DNA of 52,610 nucleotides from Rhodopirellula sp. (GTDB taxonomy: Bacteria; Planctomycetota; Planctomycetia; Pirellulales; Pirellulaceae): the NCBI GenBank assembly GCA_024644085.1, contig JAHELS010000019.1, positions 1 through 52,610 of the forward strand. Direction: 5' to 3'. The position numbers were made by a program, and so were the translations under genes. Shown one piece after another: positions 31,871 to 41,217 of the stretch; the stretch's first letter is position 1; each line of letters opens with the position of its first letter. The notes below the pieces were generated by a model that was not told the DNA's origin, searched no databases, and saw only the letters and a program-made list of their open reading frames with translations.

Positions 31871-33343
31871 GCTGAACAATCGGGCGACGGCGGTTCCGGC
31901 ACGCTCGAACCACCAACGCGTGGGAACGTCCGGCGCGTTACTTTGATTCGCATTGGAAAAGTCCGTCTCCAACATCGCGGCGACCCGCTGGACAAACGCT
32001 GGGTGGTCGCTGGCGAGCATCAGCTCAAAATTCAAATAAAGAGAGCGGTTATCGAGGTTGGTTGAACCGATCAAAGCGAGTTCGTCGTCGACAAGAATGC
32101 ATTTTTGATGCAAAAAAGCGGCTTGGTAGCGATAAACCGGTATGCCGGCTTCGGCGAATTCCTGTTCGTAGTGAAAACCGGCGAGGTAGACGCCCCAATG
32201 GTCCGCTTCGGTCGGGATCAGGATTCGGACATCGACTCCACGCGCTATTGCCATGTGCAGCGCGACTTGTGATGGTTCATCGGGAACCAGGTAGGGTGTG
32301 CTGATCCAGAGGCGTGATTTTGCTGAGCCGGCGGCGGCCGAAAACATCATGGCCGCACGTGGCCTCAAGTCGGCCGGTCCAGTCGCGCAGATCGCCGCGC
32401 TGCCTGCGGCGCCATCGGACACCGGCGGATTGTCCCATTGGGCCTCGGGCAAATCCTGGCGGGCTGCCCAGTAGTAGTCGCCGGCAAAGACCGCCTGAAT
32501 TTTTCTGGCGATGGGACCGCGAACTTCGACCGCTGTGTCTCGCCAATTCGGCATCCCGGCGGCCGCGCCGAGGTATTCATCGCCGACGTTCAGTCCTCCC
32601 ACGATCGCCCTATGGCCATCAATCAAAACCAACTTGCGATGGTTTCGGAAGTTGATTTGAAAACGGTTGACCCAACCTTGCCGCGTGTTGAACGCGCGGA
32701 CATCGACACCGGCCTCCTCGAGTCGTGAGATATACTCGCCGGATAGCCTCAGGCAGCCAACTTCATCGTAGAGCAATCGGACGCAAACGCCTTCGCCGGC
32801 TTTCGCGATCAGCGCGTCGGCAATGCGGTCACCAATGTTGTCTGAGCGCATGATATAGAATTCAACGTAGACGTATTTTTCGGCGCTCTGGATCGCCTGC
32901 AGCACGGCCTCGAAAAACTCGGTTCCATCAATCAGCAAATCAATGCGATCAACGAGACCGATGTGGGTGTCGAGGATGTCGGCAACCTGCTCCAACGCCG
33001 ACTGAAGATTCGTGCTGCGCTCGTATTCTTCGGTCATCAGCTCGCGTCGCAGGGCGCGGACCGATTCCTGGTGCCGCTGCTCGACCTCGCGGATCGCTTC
33101 TCGATAACCCTCGAACCGGTGTCTGGCGAATACCCAGTACAGCGGCAGCGCGACAATTGGCAGCGTGACCAGTCCGATGGTCCAGGCGACAGCGGCTTGC
33201 GACGTCCGGACATGTCGAAGCGAATGAAACGCGGAGTAGATCGCCATCAACTGAAAGATCAGCAAGACGGTTGAGGCGATGGTGATCGCCTGCCATTGGC
33301 CAAACGATTCCCAGTTGATACTCCCGGTCAACATCATGCCCAC
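31859..33343 (-). CDS. cls: Cardiolipin synthase (phospholipase D family)
   Basis: The 494-residue protein has two N-terminal membrane helices (about residues 18-38 and 52-72) and two phospholipase D catalytic motifs: HRKLVLID with His235, Lys237 and Asp242, and HQKCILVD with His412, Lys414 and Asp419, each followed by the GG/GS-x-N segment (GGLNVGDEYLG and GSTNLDNRSL). This is the layout of bacterial Cls, which condenses phosphatidylglycerol into cardiolipin at the inner membrane. The start could also be the Met two codons later. It stands downstream of the pyruvate dehydrogenase genes on the same strand, 81 bases from the aceF stop, with no obvious functional link. Confidence 0.92.
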   Translation of the reverse strand: MGMMLTGSINWESFGQWQAITIASTVLLIFQLMAIYSAFHSLRHVRTSQAAVAWTIGLVTLPIVALPLYWVFARHRFEGYREAIREVEQRHQESVRALRRELMTEEYERSTNLQSALEQVADILDTHIGLVDRIDLLIDGTEFFEAVLQAIQSAEKYVYVEFYIMRSDNIGDRIADALIAKAGEGVCVRLLYDEVGCLRLSGEYISRLEEAGVDVRAFNTRQGWVNRFQINFRNHRKLVLIDGHRAIVGGLNVGDEYLGAAAGMPNWRDTAVEVRGPIARKIQAVFAGDYYWAARQDLPEAQWDNPPVSDGAAGSAAICATGPADLRPRAAMMFSAAAGSAKSRLWISTPYLVPDEPSQVALHMAIARGVDVRILIPTEADHWGVYLAGFHYEQEFAEAGIPVYRYQAAFLHQKCILVDDELALIGSTNLDNRSLYLNFELMLASDHPAFVQRVAAMLETDFSNANQSNAPDVPTRWWFERAGTAVARLFSPVL

Positions 33344-33423
33344 AGGATACTCTGGGGGTGACGGGCCATCGCTGGGCCGTCGAATCAGCTCAAACCCAAC
33401 GCCGCGATTGAATTCGTTCGCCG

Positions 33424-34833
33424 CTACAACGCCAGCAACAACCGGCTGGGGGCTTCGAGGTACCCAATCACGTCGTTCAGAAAACGAGCGGCCGTAGCTC
33501 CGTCGACAAGGCGATGGTCGTAGGAGAGCGAAAGCGGCATCATCAAACGGGGTCGGATTGAGTCATCGGGCATCACGACTGGTAATTTCCGGCTGCGCCC
33601 GACCAACAAGATTGCGACCTCGGGAATGTTCACGATCGGAGTGGAGTATTGTCCGCCGATCGCACCAAGGTTGCTGATCGTGAACGTGCCTCCTCGCAAA
33701 TCGGCGACATTGAAATTCCCGCCTCGCACCTTCCCCGCCATCTCGGCGAGCGATCGGGTGATTTCGGGAATGCCCATCGTGTCGACATTCTTCATCACGG
33801 GCACGACGAGGCCGCGATCTGTATCGACCGCGATCCCGACGCTGACGTAATCGCGGTAGATCACCTGCTCGTTTTGTTCGTCGATGATCGCGTTGATCGT
33901 AGGATGGTGACGCAGCGAAGTGGCAACTGCTTTGATCAAGAACGGCATCGTCGTCAGCTTCAGACCTTGAGCCGCGTAGTCTTCCTTGCTCGATTGTCGC
34001 AGGTGTTCCAGATCGGTGATGTCGGCATCATCGAAATTGGTAACTCGAGGCACGCTGGACCAGCTCGCGTGCATCTGTTTCGCAATGGTCTTGCGGATCT
34101 TGCTCATCCGCTCGACTCGGATCGGACCAAAGTCATCGACGTCCGCCGTCCCGGGCAGCGCATCGGGCGAGCCCTGTGACGTACCCGGCGAAGCGGGCGC
34201 CGATGGAGTCGCCGGCGCAGTCGGGGCCGCACGATTTGATTGGTTGACGGTCCTGACCACGGACAAGACATCTTCGCGAGTGATGCGGCCATGCTCGCCG
34301 CTGCCGACAACGCGACTCAGATCTACACCGACTTCTCGGGCGAAACGCCGGATCGCCGGCCCGGCGGGAATCACGGCCGAGTGCGCCGTACTCTCCGACG
34401 ACGGAGTCGAAGCGACCGGCTGTGGCGCGGCTGGCTGTGACGCGGGCGCAGCGGCCGGCGGCGGTGCCGCGACTTCCGGTTGCGGCGGGGCCGGTTGGGG
34501 TTCTTCAGCAGCCGGCTGGGGCGCAGCGGGCTTGACTGGTTCAGGAGCCGCCGCCGGCTGTTCGGTTTGTTCAGGTTCCGCCGCGGCCGGTTCCCCGCCA
34601 CCTTCGACTTCCAGAATCGATCCGCCGATTGGGACGGTGTCACCTTCGCTGACCAAAATCTTGGTCACTTTGCCGCCAACCGATGCCGGCACGGGCACCG
34701 TGGCCTTGTCGGTTTCCATTTCGACGATGTCCTGACCTTCGCTGATCACGTCGCCGACGGAGACAAAGATCTCCAGCACATCGCCTGATTCAATGCCGTC
34801 ACCGAGTTCGGGAAGTTTTACTTCGGTAGCCAT
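33424..34833 (-). CDS. aceF: Pyruvate dehydrogenase E2 (dihydrolipoamide acetyltransferase)
   Basis: The 469-residue protein has one N-terminal lipoyl domain with the lipoyl Lys43 in VEMETDKATVPV, a long Pro/Ala/Gln linker (about 80-150), a peripheral-subunit-binding domain near residue 155-190 (AIRRFAREVGVDLSRVVGSG), a second flexible linker, and the catalytic acetyltransferase domain ending with SYDHRLVDGATAARF, where His440 and Asp444 form the active site. It transfers the acetyl group from E1 to coenzyme A. It is 77 bases downstream of aceE, as expected. No E3 (lpd) gene is in the window. The single lipoyl domain contrasts with the three of E. coli. Confidence 0.95.
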   Translation of the reverse strand: MATEVKLPELGDGIESGDVLEIFVSVGDVISEGQDIVEMETDKATVPVPASVGGKVTKILVSEGDTVPIGGSILEVEGGGEPAAAEPEQTEQPAAAPEPVKPAAPQPAAEEPQPAPPQPEVAAPPPAAAPASQPAAPQPVASTPSSESTAHSAVIPAGPAIRRFAREVGVDLSRVVGSGEHGRITREDVLSVVRTVNQSNRAAPTAPATPSAPASPGTSQGSPDALPGTADVDDFGPIRVERMSKIRKTIAKQMHASWSSVPRVTNFDDADITDLEHLRQSSKEDYAAQGLKLTTMPFLIKAVATSLRHHPTINAIIDEQNEQVIYRDYVSVGIAVDTDRGLVVPVMKNVDTMGIPEITRSLAEMAGKVRGGNFNVADLRGGTFTISNLGAIGGQYSTPIVNIPEVAILLVGRSRKLPVVMPDDSIRPRLMMPLSLSYDHRLVDGATAARFLNDVIGYLEAPSRLLLAL

Positions 34834-34910
34834 TCAAATTGCAGTCTGTCGTTAACGGGAATGTGGGAACAGTAAGGCGGTATTAGCAATCGCGTGATTG
34901 AACCAGCGAT

Positions 34911-37643
34911 TTAAGCAAAGTACGGGTCCGGTTTTTCAGCATCGTAGCCGAGTTCGCTGATCGCGTCTTGCACGTCCTTTGCCGTGAGGACGCCCGACTT
35001 GGACAAGCGGCTGAGCGTAGCGATGGTGATTGATTCCGCATCGACCTCGAAATGCCGGCGCAGGGCTTCGCGTGTTTCGCTGCGACCCATGCCATCGGTG
35101 CCCAGCACGTAATAGTCACCTGGTATCCACGGCGTCAATTGTTCGCCGAGGGCTCGGACATAGTCGCTGGCGGAGATGAACGGCCCCTCAATACCCTCAA
35201 GGGACTCTTCGAGGTAACTCTTGCGCGGCGTCAACGTCGGGTGCAACATGTTCCATCGCTGGCACGCCGCTGCGTCGCGACGCAACTGCGTGTAACTTGT
35301 GACGCTCCAAACGTCGCTGGCAATCTGGTATTTCTCGGCGAGCAATTCCTGGGCGGCCAGGGCACAGTTCAAGATGGCGCCGCTGCCGAACAATTGGACT
35401 CGCGCCCGCGGGGAGTCCACGTCACGGCTGCGATAGCGATACATGCCCTTGACGATCCCTTCCTCGCATCCCTCCGGCATTTCCGGATGATCGTACGGGT
35501 CGTTCTCGGCCATCAGGTAATAAATGCACTCCTCGCCCTCCTGGTACATCCGCTTGAGGCCTTCGGTGATGATCACCACCGCTTCGTAAGCAAACGCCGG
35601 ATCGTAGGCCCGCACCGTCGGGAATGCGATCGCATTGAGCAGACTGTGGCCATCCTGGTGCTGCAGCCCTTCTCCGTTAAGAGTCGTTCGTCCCGCGGTG
35701 GCGCCGATCAGAAATCCCTTGGCGCGCATGTCGGCCGCAGCCCAAATCAGGTCGCCAATCCGCTGGAATCCGAACATGCTGTAATAGATGTAAAACGGAA
35801 TCATGTTGATCCCATGCATGCTGTACGCGGTTCCCGCAGCGTTAAAACTGCTCATCGAACCAGCTTCGGTGATTCCCTCTTCGAGAATCTGGCCGTCTTT
35901 CGCTTCCTTGTAGTAGGTCACCAACTCGGAATCGACCGGCTCGTACAATTGCCCCGTGTGCGCGTAAATGCCGAATTGGCGAAACATCCCTTCCATGCCG
36001 AAAGTTCGTGATTCGTCGGGAACGATTGGCACGACGTACTTGCCGATTTTCTTGTCACGGCACAATGCGATCAGCGTCTGGACGACGGCAAAAGTCGTGC
36101 TGATATTCTTGTTCTCAAGTTTCTTGATGACCTTGCGGTATTCCTCGAGGGTCGGGACTTCCAACGTCGGATGCTCGGTTGGCCGACTGGGGATCGGTCC
36201 GCCGAGTGACGCGCGCCGCTCGCGCAAGTATTTGATTTCCTGGCTGTTCTCCGGCGGCTTGTAGAACGGCGCCTTGCCGACTTCCTCGTCGCTGATCGGG
36301 ATTCCGAAACGGGTACGGAACTCGAGCAGTTCCTCTTCGTTCATCTTTTTCTGGTTGTGGGCAACGTTACGGCCCTCGCCGGCCTCGCCGAGCCCGTAGC
36401 CCTTGACGGTTTTGGCGAGGACGACCGTTGGCTTTCCGTTCTTCAGCTCGGTCGCCATCTTGTAAGCGGCGAAAACTTTTTCGGGATCGTGTCCGCCTCG
36501 ACGCATTTTCTCCAGCTTTTCATCGCTGTAGTTTTCAACCAGCTTGAGCAGCTCGGGATACTTGCCGAAGAAGTGTTCGCGGATGTAGCTGCCCGGCATA
36601 CCAGTGTATTTCTGGTACTGGCCGTCGACGACTTCGTTCATCCGCTTGGAGAGCAAGCCGGTTGTGTCTTTGGCGAGCAAGTGGTCCCAGTCGTCACCCC
36701 AGACCACCTTGATCACGTTCCAACCCGCACCGCGGAAAATCGATTCGAGTTCCTGGATGATCTTGCCGTTACCGCGCACCGGTCCGTCAAGTCGTTGCAG
36801 GTTGCAATTGATCACGAAGATCAGGTTGTCAAGTTTCTCGCGCGCGGCCAGCCCGATTGCGCCGAGAGTTTCTGGTTCGTCGCATTCGCCATCACCGAGA
36901 AACGCCCACACGCGTTGGCCCGAAGTATCTTTCAGGCCCCGATCGCGCAGGTATTCGTTAAACCTGGCCTGGTAGATCGCCATGATCGGTCCGAGCCCCA
37001 TCGACACGGTGGGGTATTCCCAGAAATCGGGCATCAACCAGGGGTGCGGGTAGCTGGAAAGCCCGCCGCCGGGTGAAAGTTCGCGGCGAAAATTCTCGAG
37101 ATTCTCTTCGCTGAGCCGGCCTTCCAGGAACGCTCGGCTGTACATGCCGGGTGAAGCGTGTCCCTGGAAATAGATCGTGTCGCCGGAATAACCATCCTCG
37201 CCACGTCCGCGGAAAAAATGGTTGTATCCGATTTCATACAGCGTCGCGCTCGAGGCGAATGTGCTGATGTGTCCGCCTACACCGCCGCCTCGCTTGTTCG
37301 CCCGAACCACCATTGCCATCGCGTTCCAGCGGACGATCGATTTGATTCGGCGTTCAATTTCTCGGTTTCCGGGAAACGCCGGCTGGTCCTTGACCGGAAT
37401 CGAGTTGACGTACGGCGTGCTGGTATCTTCGGGCGATTGGATTCCCTCTTCCGCGGCCCGATCGCGAAGCTGTTCAATCAAGAACCGTACGCGGTCGGGG
37501 CCTTTGCTTTTGAGCACGTAGTCGAGCGAAGCGAGCCATTCTTTGGTTTCGGCGACATCGACATCGATGTCGGCTTCCCGTTTTTCAAGCTCTCCGAGCT
37601 GCTGTTCGACTTCCGCCTTGGCGACGGTTCTTGATTCTGACAT
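34911..37643 (-). CDS. aceE: Pyruvate dehydrogenase E1, homodimeric type
   Basis: This encodes 910 residues from ATG at 37643 (MSESRTVAKAEVEQQ), about the usual length of AceE. An ATG at 37667 is less likely. Recognisable blocks include GGHISTFASSATLYEIGYNH, the thiamine-diphosphate motif GDGECDEP ending in VINCNLQRLDGPVRGNGKII, KTVKGYGLGEAGEGRN, and C-terminal YVLGTDGMGRSETREALRRH. It decarboxylates pyruvate and acetylates the E2 lipoyl group. It is upstream of aceF in the same direction. The 420-base region beyond its start contains an AGGAAC-N-GTTCCT inverted repeat 72 bases from the ATG that could be an operator. Confidence 0.96.
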   Translation of the reverse strand: MSESRTVAKAEVEQQLGELEKREADIDVDVAETKEWLASLDYVLKSKGPDRVRFLIEQLRDRAAEEGIQSPEDTSTPYVNSIPVKDQPAFPGNREIERRIKSIVRWNAMAMVVRANKRGGGVGGHISTFASSATLYEIGYNHFFRGRGEDGYSGDTIYFQGHASPGMYSRAFLEGRLSEENLENFRRELSPGGGLSSYPHPWLMPDFWEYPTVSMGLGPIMAIYQARFNEYLRDRGLKDTSGQRVWAFLGDGECDEPETLGAIGLAAREKLDNLIFVINCNLQRLDGPVRGNGKIIQELESIFRGAGWNVIKVVWGDDWDHLLAKDTTGLLSKRMNEVVDGQYQKYTGMPGSYIREHFFGKYPELLKLVENYSDEKLEKMRRGGHDPEKVFAAYKMATELKNGKPTVVLAKTVKGYGLGEAGEGRNVAHNQKKMNEEELLEFRTRFGIPISDEEVGKAPFYKPPENSQEIKYLRERRASLGGPIPSRPTEHPTLEVPTLEEYRKVIKKLENKNISTTFAVVQTLIALCRDKKIGKYVVPIVPDESRTFGMEGMFRQFGIYAHTGQLYEPVDSELVTYYKEAKDGQILEEGITEAGSMSSFNAAGTAYSMHGINMIPFYIYYSMFGFQRIGDLIWAAADMRAKGFLIGATAGRTTLNGEGLQHQDGHSLLNAIAFPTVRAYDPAFAYEAVVIITEGLKRMYQEGEECIYYLMAENDPYDHPEMPEGCEEGIVKGMYRYRSRDVDSPRARVQLFGSGAILNCALAAQELLAEKYQIASDVWSVTSYTQLRRDAAACQRWNMLHPTLTPRKSYLEESLEGIEGPFISASDYVRALGEQLTPWIPGDYYVLGTDGMGRSETREALRRHFEVDAESITIATLSRLSKSGVLTAKDVQDAISELGYDAEKPDPYFA

Positions 37644-37714
37644 GCGTTTTGATTTCCCTCGTTGCAATCGGGACCGCGGTCATTTCGCGTTAGCGTCGAG
37701 CTGGAACGAATCCC

Positions 37715-37727
37715 AGGAACGGTTCCT
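37715..37727. promoter_or_regulatory. AGGAAC-N-GTTCCT inverted repeat upstream of aceE
   Basis: A perfect 6-base inverted repeat with one central base lies 72 bases before the aceE ATG. A GGAAC half-site occurs again at 37703-37707. A dimeric regulator could bind here; this is inference from symmetry and position. Confidence 0.3.
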
Positions 37728-37964
37728 ACCGTAATTCTCGCCCTGTTGAAGAGTAGCCGCCCCCGGTCAAAACCGGCAAGGGTAAGCCCTCTGGGGGTGA
37801 TTATCGCCTAAAACACGCTCTTTGTGTTACGCAGCGATGCGATCGGGCACCACGGGCGTGTTCAAGTGTGCGCCGGTCCGAAGCGGCGTGAGTTTGCCCC
37901 GATTCACCCAGTCGCCCAGTCGGAACTCTGATAGCGAGGTTGGGACGAGTGTCGTAAGCTTCCA

Positions 37965-37985
37965 GCTTGCGGGGCTCCCGCGAGC
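37965..37985 (+). promoter_or_regulatory. GC-rich hairpin in the aceE / ferritin-like intergenic region
   Basis: GCTTGCGGG and CCCGCGAGC form a 9-base-pair stem (one G-U) around a GCT loop. It follows AAGCTTCCA, a REP-like context. The 37643-38065 gap otherwise holds only the operator-like repeat at 37715 and a short AACAC/GTGTT inverted repeat near 37812; I see no gene in it. Confidence 0.35.
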
Positions 37986-38064
37986 ATTTCGTCCCGCAGC
38001 CGGCCCTGAGACAATCACCTGCCGGTGCCAATTTCATCTCGATGCATCACTTCAAAAGTTTTCC

Positions 38065-38529
38065 ATGAGCGACCAAGAAAAAAACCAGTCCATTATCGAG
38101 GAACTGACCCGCGCCTATTGGATGGAGCTCGAAACAGTTCTCAATTACCTGGCCAACAGCGTGAACCTCGATGGCGTGCGCGCTGAAGAGATCAAGAAAT
38201 CGCTGGCGGCCGATGTAACCGAAGAACTCAACCATGCCTCCCAGTTGGCCAATCGAATCAAGACGATCGACGGCGTGATTCCCGGGAGCGAACACTTTGT
38301 GGCTTCCCAGAAGACGCTGCAGCCGCCGGCCGATACGACCGATGTGGTCACCGTGATCAAGGGAGTCATCGACGCCGAAGAGGCGGCGATCGCCCAATAC
38401 GAAAAAATCATTCGACTATGTGACGGCTTTGATTTTGTTTCACAAGACCTTTGCATCACATTGTTGGCAGACGAGCAGCAGCACCGTCGAGAATTCGTCG
38501 GGTTCTTGAAAGAATACGAAAAGAATTAG
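38065..38529 (+). CDS. Ferritin-like diiron protein
   Basis: This encodes 154 residues from ATG at 38065; the frame is open further upstream, but that part does not look coding. The four-helix diiron pattern is visible: MELETVLNYLA in the first helix, EELNHASQLANRI (E-x-x-H) in the second, EEAAIAQYEKII in the third and DEQQHRREF (E-x-x-H) in the fourth. This is the ferritin/bacterioferritin-like layout of about 150 residues, suited to iron binding or oxidation in the cytoplasm. No haem-ligand Met can be assigned. The SDR gene begins 45 bases later on the same strand, perhaps in the same transcript. Iron storage versus another diiron function is undecided. Confidence 0.8.
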   Translation: MSDQEKNQSIIEELTRAYWMELETVLNYLANSVNLDGVRAEEIKKSLAADVTEELNHASQLANRIKTIDGVIPGSEHFVASQKTLQPPADTTDVVTVIKGVIDAEEAAIAQYEKIIRLCDGFDFVSQDLCITLLADEQQHRREFVGFLKEYEKN

Positions 38530-38574
38530 CGCGCGAGAGAGGTATCTTTCGGCGCCGCAGAGTTCATCCCTATC

Positions 38575-39369
38575 GTGGATCAAGTGACACAAGCGTTTCT
38601 TCACACCTCGGCAGTCGTCACTGGCGCCTCGAGCGGCATCGGTCGCGCGGTCGCGCTCGCATTGGCCGGCGCGGGTGTGAACCGATTGCTGGTCCATTAC
38701 CGCAACAACGCGTCGGGCGCCCAGCAGACCGTTGATGACTCGGCCGATCTTGGCTGTGAGGCGTCAACGGTGTCGGCGGATCTAGGCGAGGCGGCTGATC
38801 GCAGACGCCTCGTCGAGACTGCGTTCGACCGACTCGGGCACGTGCAGACCTGGGTCAACAATGCGGGAGCTGATGTGTTGACAGGCGACGCGGCATCGCT
38901 GGACTTTGACGCAAAGATCCGACGGCTCTTTGATGTTGATGTGCTGGGAACGATCGACGTCTCGCAGCGGGTTGCCGAGCGATTGCTGGACCAGGAATCG
39001 GTGCTGCCGCCTTCGATGGTCTTCATTGGCTGGGATCAGGCACCCTTTGGGATGGATGGCGAAGCGGGACAAATGTTCGGACCGGTGAAAGCCGCCGTGA
39101 TGGCTTACGCTGCCAGCCTGGCTCAAACAGTTGCCCCCGACATCCGCGTGAACACAATTGCGCCGGGGTGGATCAGGACATCATGGGGCGAATCGGCCAG
39201 CGAATACTGGGACCAGCGCGCGAAGGGCCAATCGCTGATGGACCGCTGGGGTGCGCCCGAGGATGTCGCGCGAGCGGTGTTGTACGTCGCCGATCCGGCC
39301 AACACGTTTCTGACGGCCCAAACCATTGAAGTCAACGGTGGCTGGGATCGCCGTTTTCGCCAATCGTAG
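38575..39369 (+). CDS. SDR-family protein lacking the catalytic Ser and Tyr
   Basis: The 264-residue protein starts at GTG 38575. It has the short-chain dehydrogenase Rossmann fold: TGASSGIG (16-23), NNAGA (95-99), and the C-terminal APGWIRTSWG and NGGWDRRF. The active-site Tyr-x3-Lys is Phe168-x3-Lys172 (FGPVK), and the catalytic Ser position, 13 residues before, is Gln155 in FIGWDQA. It may therefore bind NAD(P) without normal redox chemistry, or use other residues. It lies 45 bases after the ferritin-like gene and is convergent with trpE (26 bases between stops). Confidence 0.85.
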   Translation: MDQVTQAFLHTSAVVTGASSGIGRAVALALAGAGVNRLLVHYRNNASGAQQTVDDSADLGCEASTVSADLGEAADRRRLVETAFDRLGHVQTWVNNAGADVLTGDAASLDFDAKIRRLFDVDVLGTIDVSQRVAERLLDQESVLPPSMVFIGWDQAPFGMDGEAGQMFGPVKAAVMAYAASLAQTVAPDIRVNTIAPGWIRTSWGESASEYWDQRAKGQSLMDRWGAPEDVARAVLYVADPANTFLTAQTIEVNGGWDRRFRQS

Positions 39370-39395
39370 GCGGCAAGGGATGCGAGGTCCGCGTT

Positions 39396-40928
39396 TTATG
39401 AATTGGATCGACCGACCCGCTGGATCGTCATTTCGATGGCAGCGATCAGGGCCCGCGCCTTGTTGAGCGTTTCCTCGTATTCGGCGGCCGGGTCGCTGTC
39501 CGCCACCACACCGCAGCCGGCTTGCACGTGCACAACACCGTCCTTGACCACCATCGTGCGCAGCGCGATGCAAGTGTCCATGTTGCCCCGGTAGTCGACA
39601 TAGCCCACGGCGCCGCCGTAGGGCCCGCGGCGATGGGGCTCGATCGAATCGATGATCTCCATGGCTCGGACCTTCGGGGCGCCCGATACGGTCCCCGCAG
39701 GCAACGAGGCTTTGAGCGCGTCAAATGCATCAAGCCCTTCGCGCAGCTTTCCCTGGACCTCGCTACTGATATGCATGACATGACTGTAGCGTTCGACGAC
39801 CATCACCTCGGTCAATTCGATCGTGCCAAATTCTGCCACTCGCCCGACGTCGTTTCGACCGAGATCGACCAGCATCACGTGTTCGGCACGCTCCTTGGGA
39901 TCGGCCAGTAATTCCTGTTCGAGAGCCTTGTCGAGCTTGGGCGTTTCGCCGCGCCGGCGGGTACCGGCCAGCGGACGCACCGTGACAATCCGGTTCTCAA
40001 CGCGGCACATGATTTCGGGAGAGCAGCCAACCAGTTCGCAATCCGGTGTGCGCACGTAGAACATGAAGGGGCTGGGGTTAACCACCCGCAGCGAGCGATA
40101 GATCTCGAACGGATCGACATCGGTGCGAACTGATAGCCGTTGGCTCGGCACGACCTGGAAGATGTCGCCGGCGCGGATGTACTCGACACAGTCCCGGACC
40201 GCTTGCTCAAATGATTCACGCGTAAAGTTCGACGTAACCTCGAGCTTGTTGGCATCGCCGTTGTCGCGCCAATGATCGGGACTCCACTCCGTTGACCCGA
40301 TGCCGTGTTCGGACGTCGCGGAAAGTCGGGCAACGGTTTCATCGACACGATCGCACGCGGATCGGTACGCGGCGTCGGCGTCATCGGGTCCCGAAACGTC
40401 ACGGCAATCGGCCAAGGAAACGATGGCGATCGTTTTTTCCACGTGATCAAAAATGCAAAGCGTGTGGTAGAACGCAAAATCAAGATCCGGAAGCGCCCGA
40501 TCGTCTTGCGGCGCATTGGGAAGATTCTCGACGTATCGCACAACGTCGTACCCGGCATATCCGATGGCGCCCCCGACAAAGGGCGGCAGTGAGTCGAGCT
40601 GGGCAACACGGTAGTGGACGTGCGAGCGGAATTCGTCCAGCGGATCGGCCGCTCGGCTTTTCTCCGTTTGGCCCCCAGGCAGCTGCGTGATTTCGATTTC
40701 CTCACGCGTGGCTGCGAATCGGCAAATCGGTTGCGCGGCCAGAAAGCTGTATCGACCGACCTTTTCGCCGCCGATCACACTCTCAAAAAGGCACGCCGGA
40801 CCACCATCGTCGAGCAACCGAAATGCAGTCACCGGTGTCAACGTGTCACTGAGCAAGCGACGATACACCGGCACAAAATCGTGCTCTGCCGCGAGAGAGG
40901 AAAAAACATTGGCAGCAGGCGTGTGCAT
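39396..40928 (-). CDS. trpE: Anthranilate synthase component I
   Basis: The 510-residue protein has the TrpE length and the chorismate-binding blocks: DIFQVVPSQRLSV, SPSPFMFYVR-like NPSPFMFYVRTPD, GCSPEIMCRVENRIVTVRPL, AGTRRRG, HVMLVDLGRNDVGRV, SGAPKVRAMEIID and YGGAVGYVDYRGNMDTCIAL. It converts chorismate to anthranilate using ammonia from the TrpG subunit in tryptophan synthesis. The N-terminal segment includes an LLDDGGPACLFESVIGGEKVGRYSF region where tryptophan feedback usually acts. The PABA-synthase alternative (PabB) is less likely given the length and N-terminal match. No other trp gene lies next to it. Confidence 0.92.
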   Translation of the reverse strand: MHTPAANVFSSLAAEHDFVPVYRRLLSDTLTPVTAFRLLDDGGPACLFESVIGGEKVGRYSFLAAQPICRFAATREEIEITQLPGGQTEKSRAADPLDEFRSHVHYRVAQLDSLPPFVGGAIGYAGYDVVRYVENLPNAPQDDRALPDLDFAFYHTLCIFDHVEKTIAIVSLADCRDVSGPDDADAAYRSACDRVDETVARLSATSEHGIGSTEWSPDHWRDNGDANKLEVTSNFTRESFEQAVRDCVEYIRAGDIFQVVPSQRLSVRTDVDPFEIYRSLRVVNPSPFMFYVRTPDCELVGCSPEIMCRVENRIVTVRPLAGTRRRGETPKLDKALEQELLADPKERAEHVMLVDLGRNDVGRVAEFGTIELTEVMVVERYSHVMHISSEVQGKLREGLDAFDALKASLPAGTVSGAPKVRAMEIIDSIEPHRRGPYGGAVGYVDYRGNMDTCIALRTMVVKDGVVHVQAGCGVVADSDPAAEYEETLNKARALIAAIEMTIQRVGRSNS

Positions 40929-41121
40929 CGAGATCAGAACTTTTCGGAGACGTCGTCAGTGGATTCGGCGGTGTTGCCCATAGTTTCAACCCTGGACCGG
41001 ACACCGTGTAGGGGACAGTCGGCAACTCCGCTCCGGTGGGGAACCGCTTGGCGAATGCAAAGGCCTCCGCCGCCTCAGAATCGACAGCGCCAGCTTACCG
41101 GGGCGACCTCGTGGCGTTACG

Positions 41122-41149
41122 TTGACACTGTAACCCCCAGCGATAGAAT
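41122..41149 (+). promoter_or_regulatory. Promoter of mcsA-mcsB
   Basis: TTGACA (41122-41127) and TAGAAT (41144-41149) are separated by 16 bases, a strong sigma70-like match. GTTAC (41116-41120) and GTAAC (41130-41134) flank the -35 as a possible operator. The expected transcript has a leader of about 60 bases before the ATG at 41218. I see no CtsR-type heptamer repeat. Confidence 0.55.
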
Positions 41150-41217
41150 CCCTTTGCGGGAACGCTTACTCCTTCGAGTGATTGGATTTAGGGCGCCGGC
41201 GGTGATGGGAACGAACC

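Noticed and set aside
35052-36011. Plus-strand ORF of 319 codons opposite aceE
   Set aside because: aceE is complete and convincing on the minus strand.
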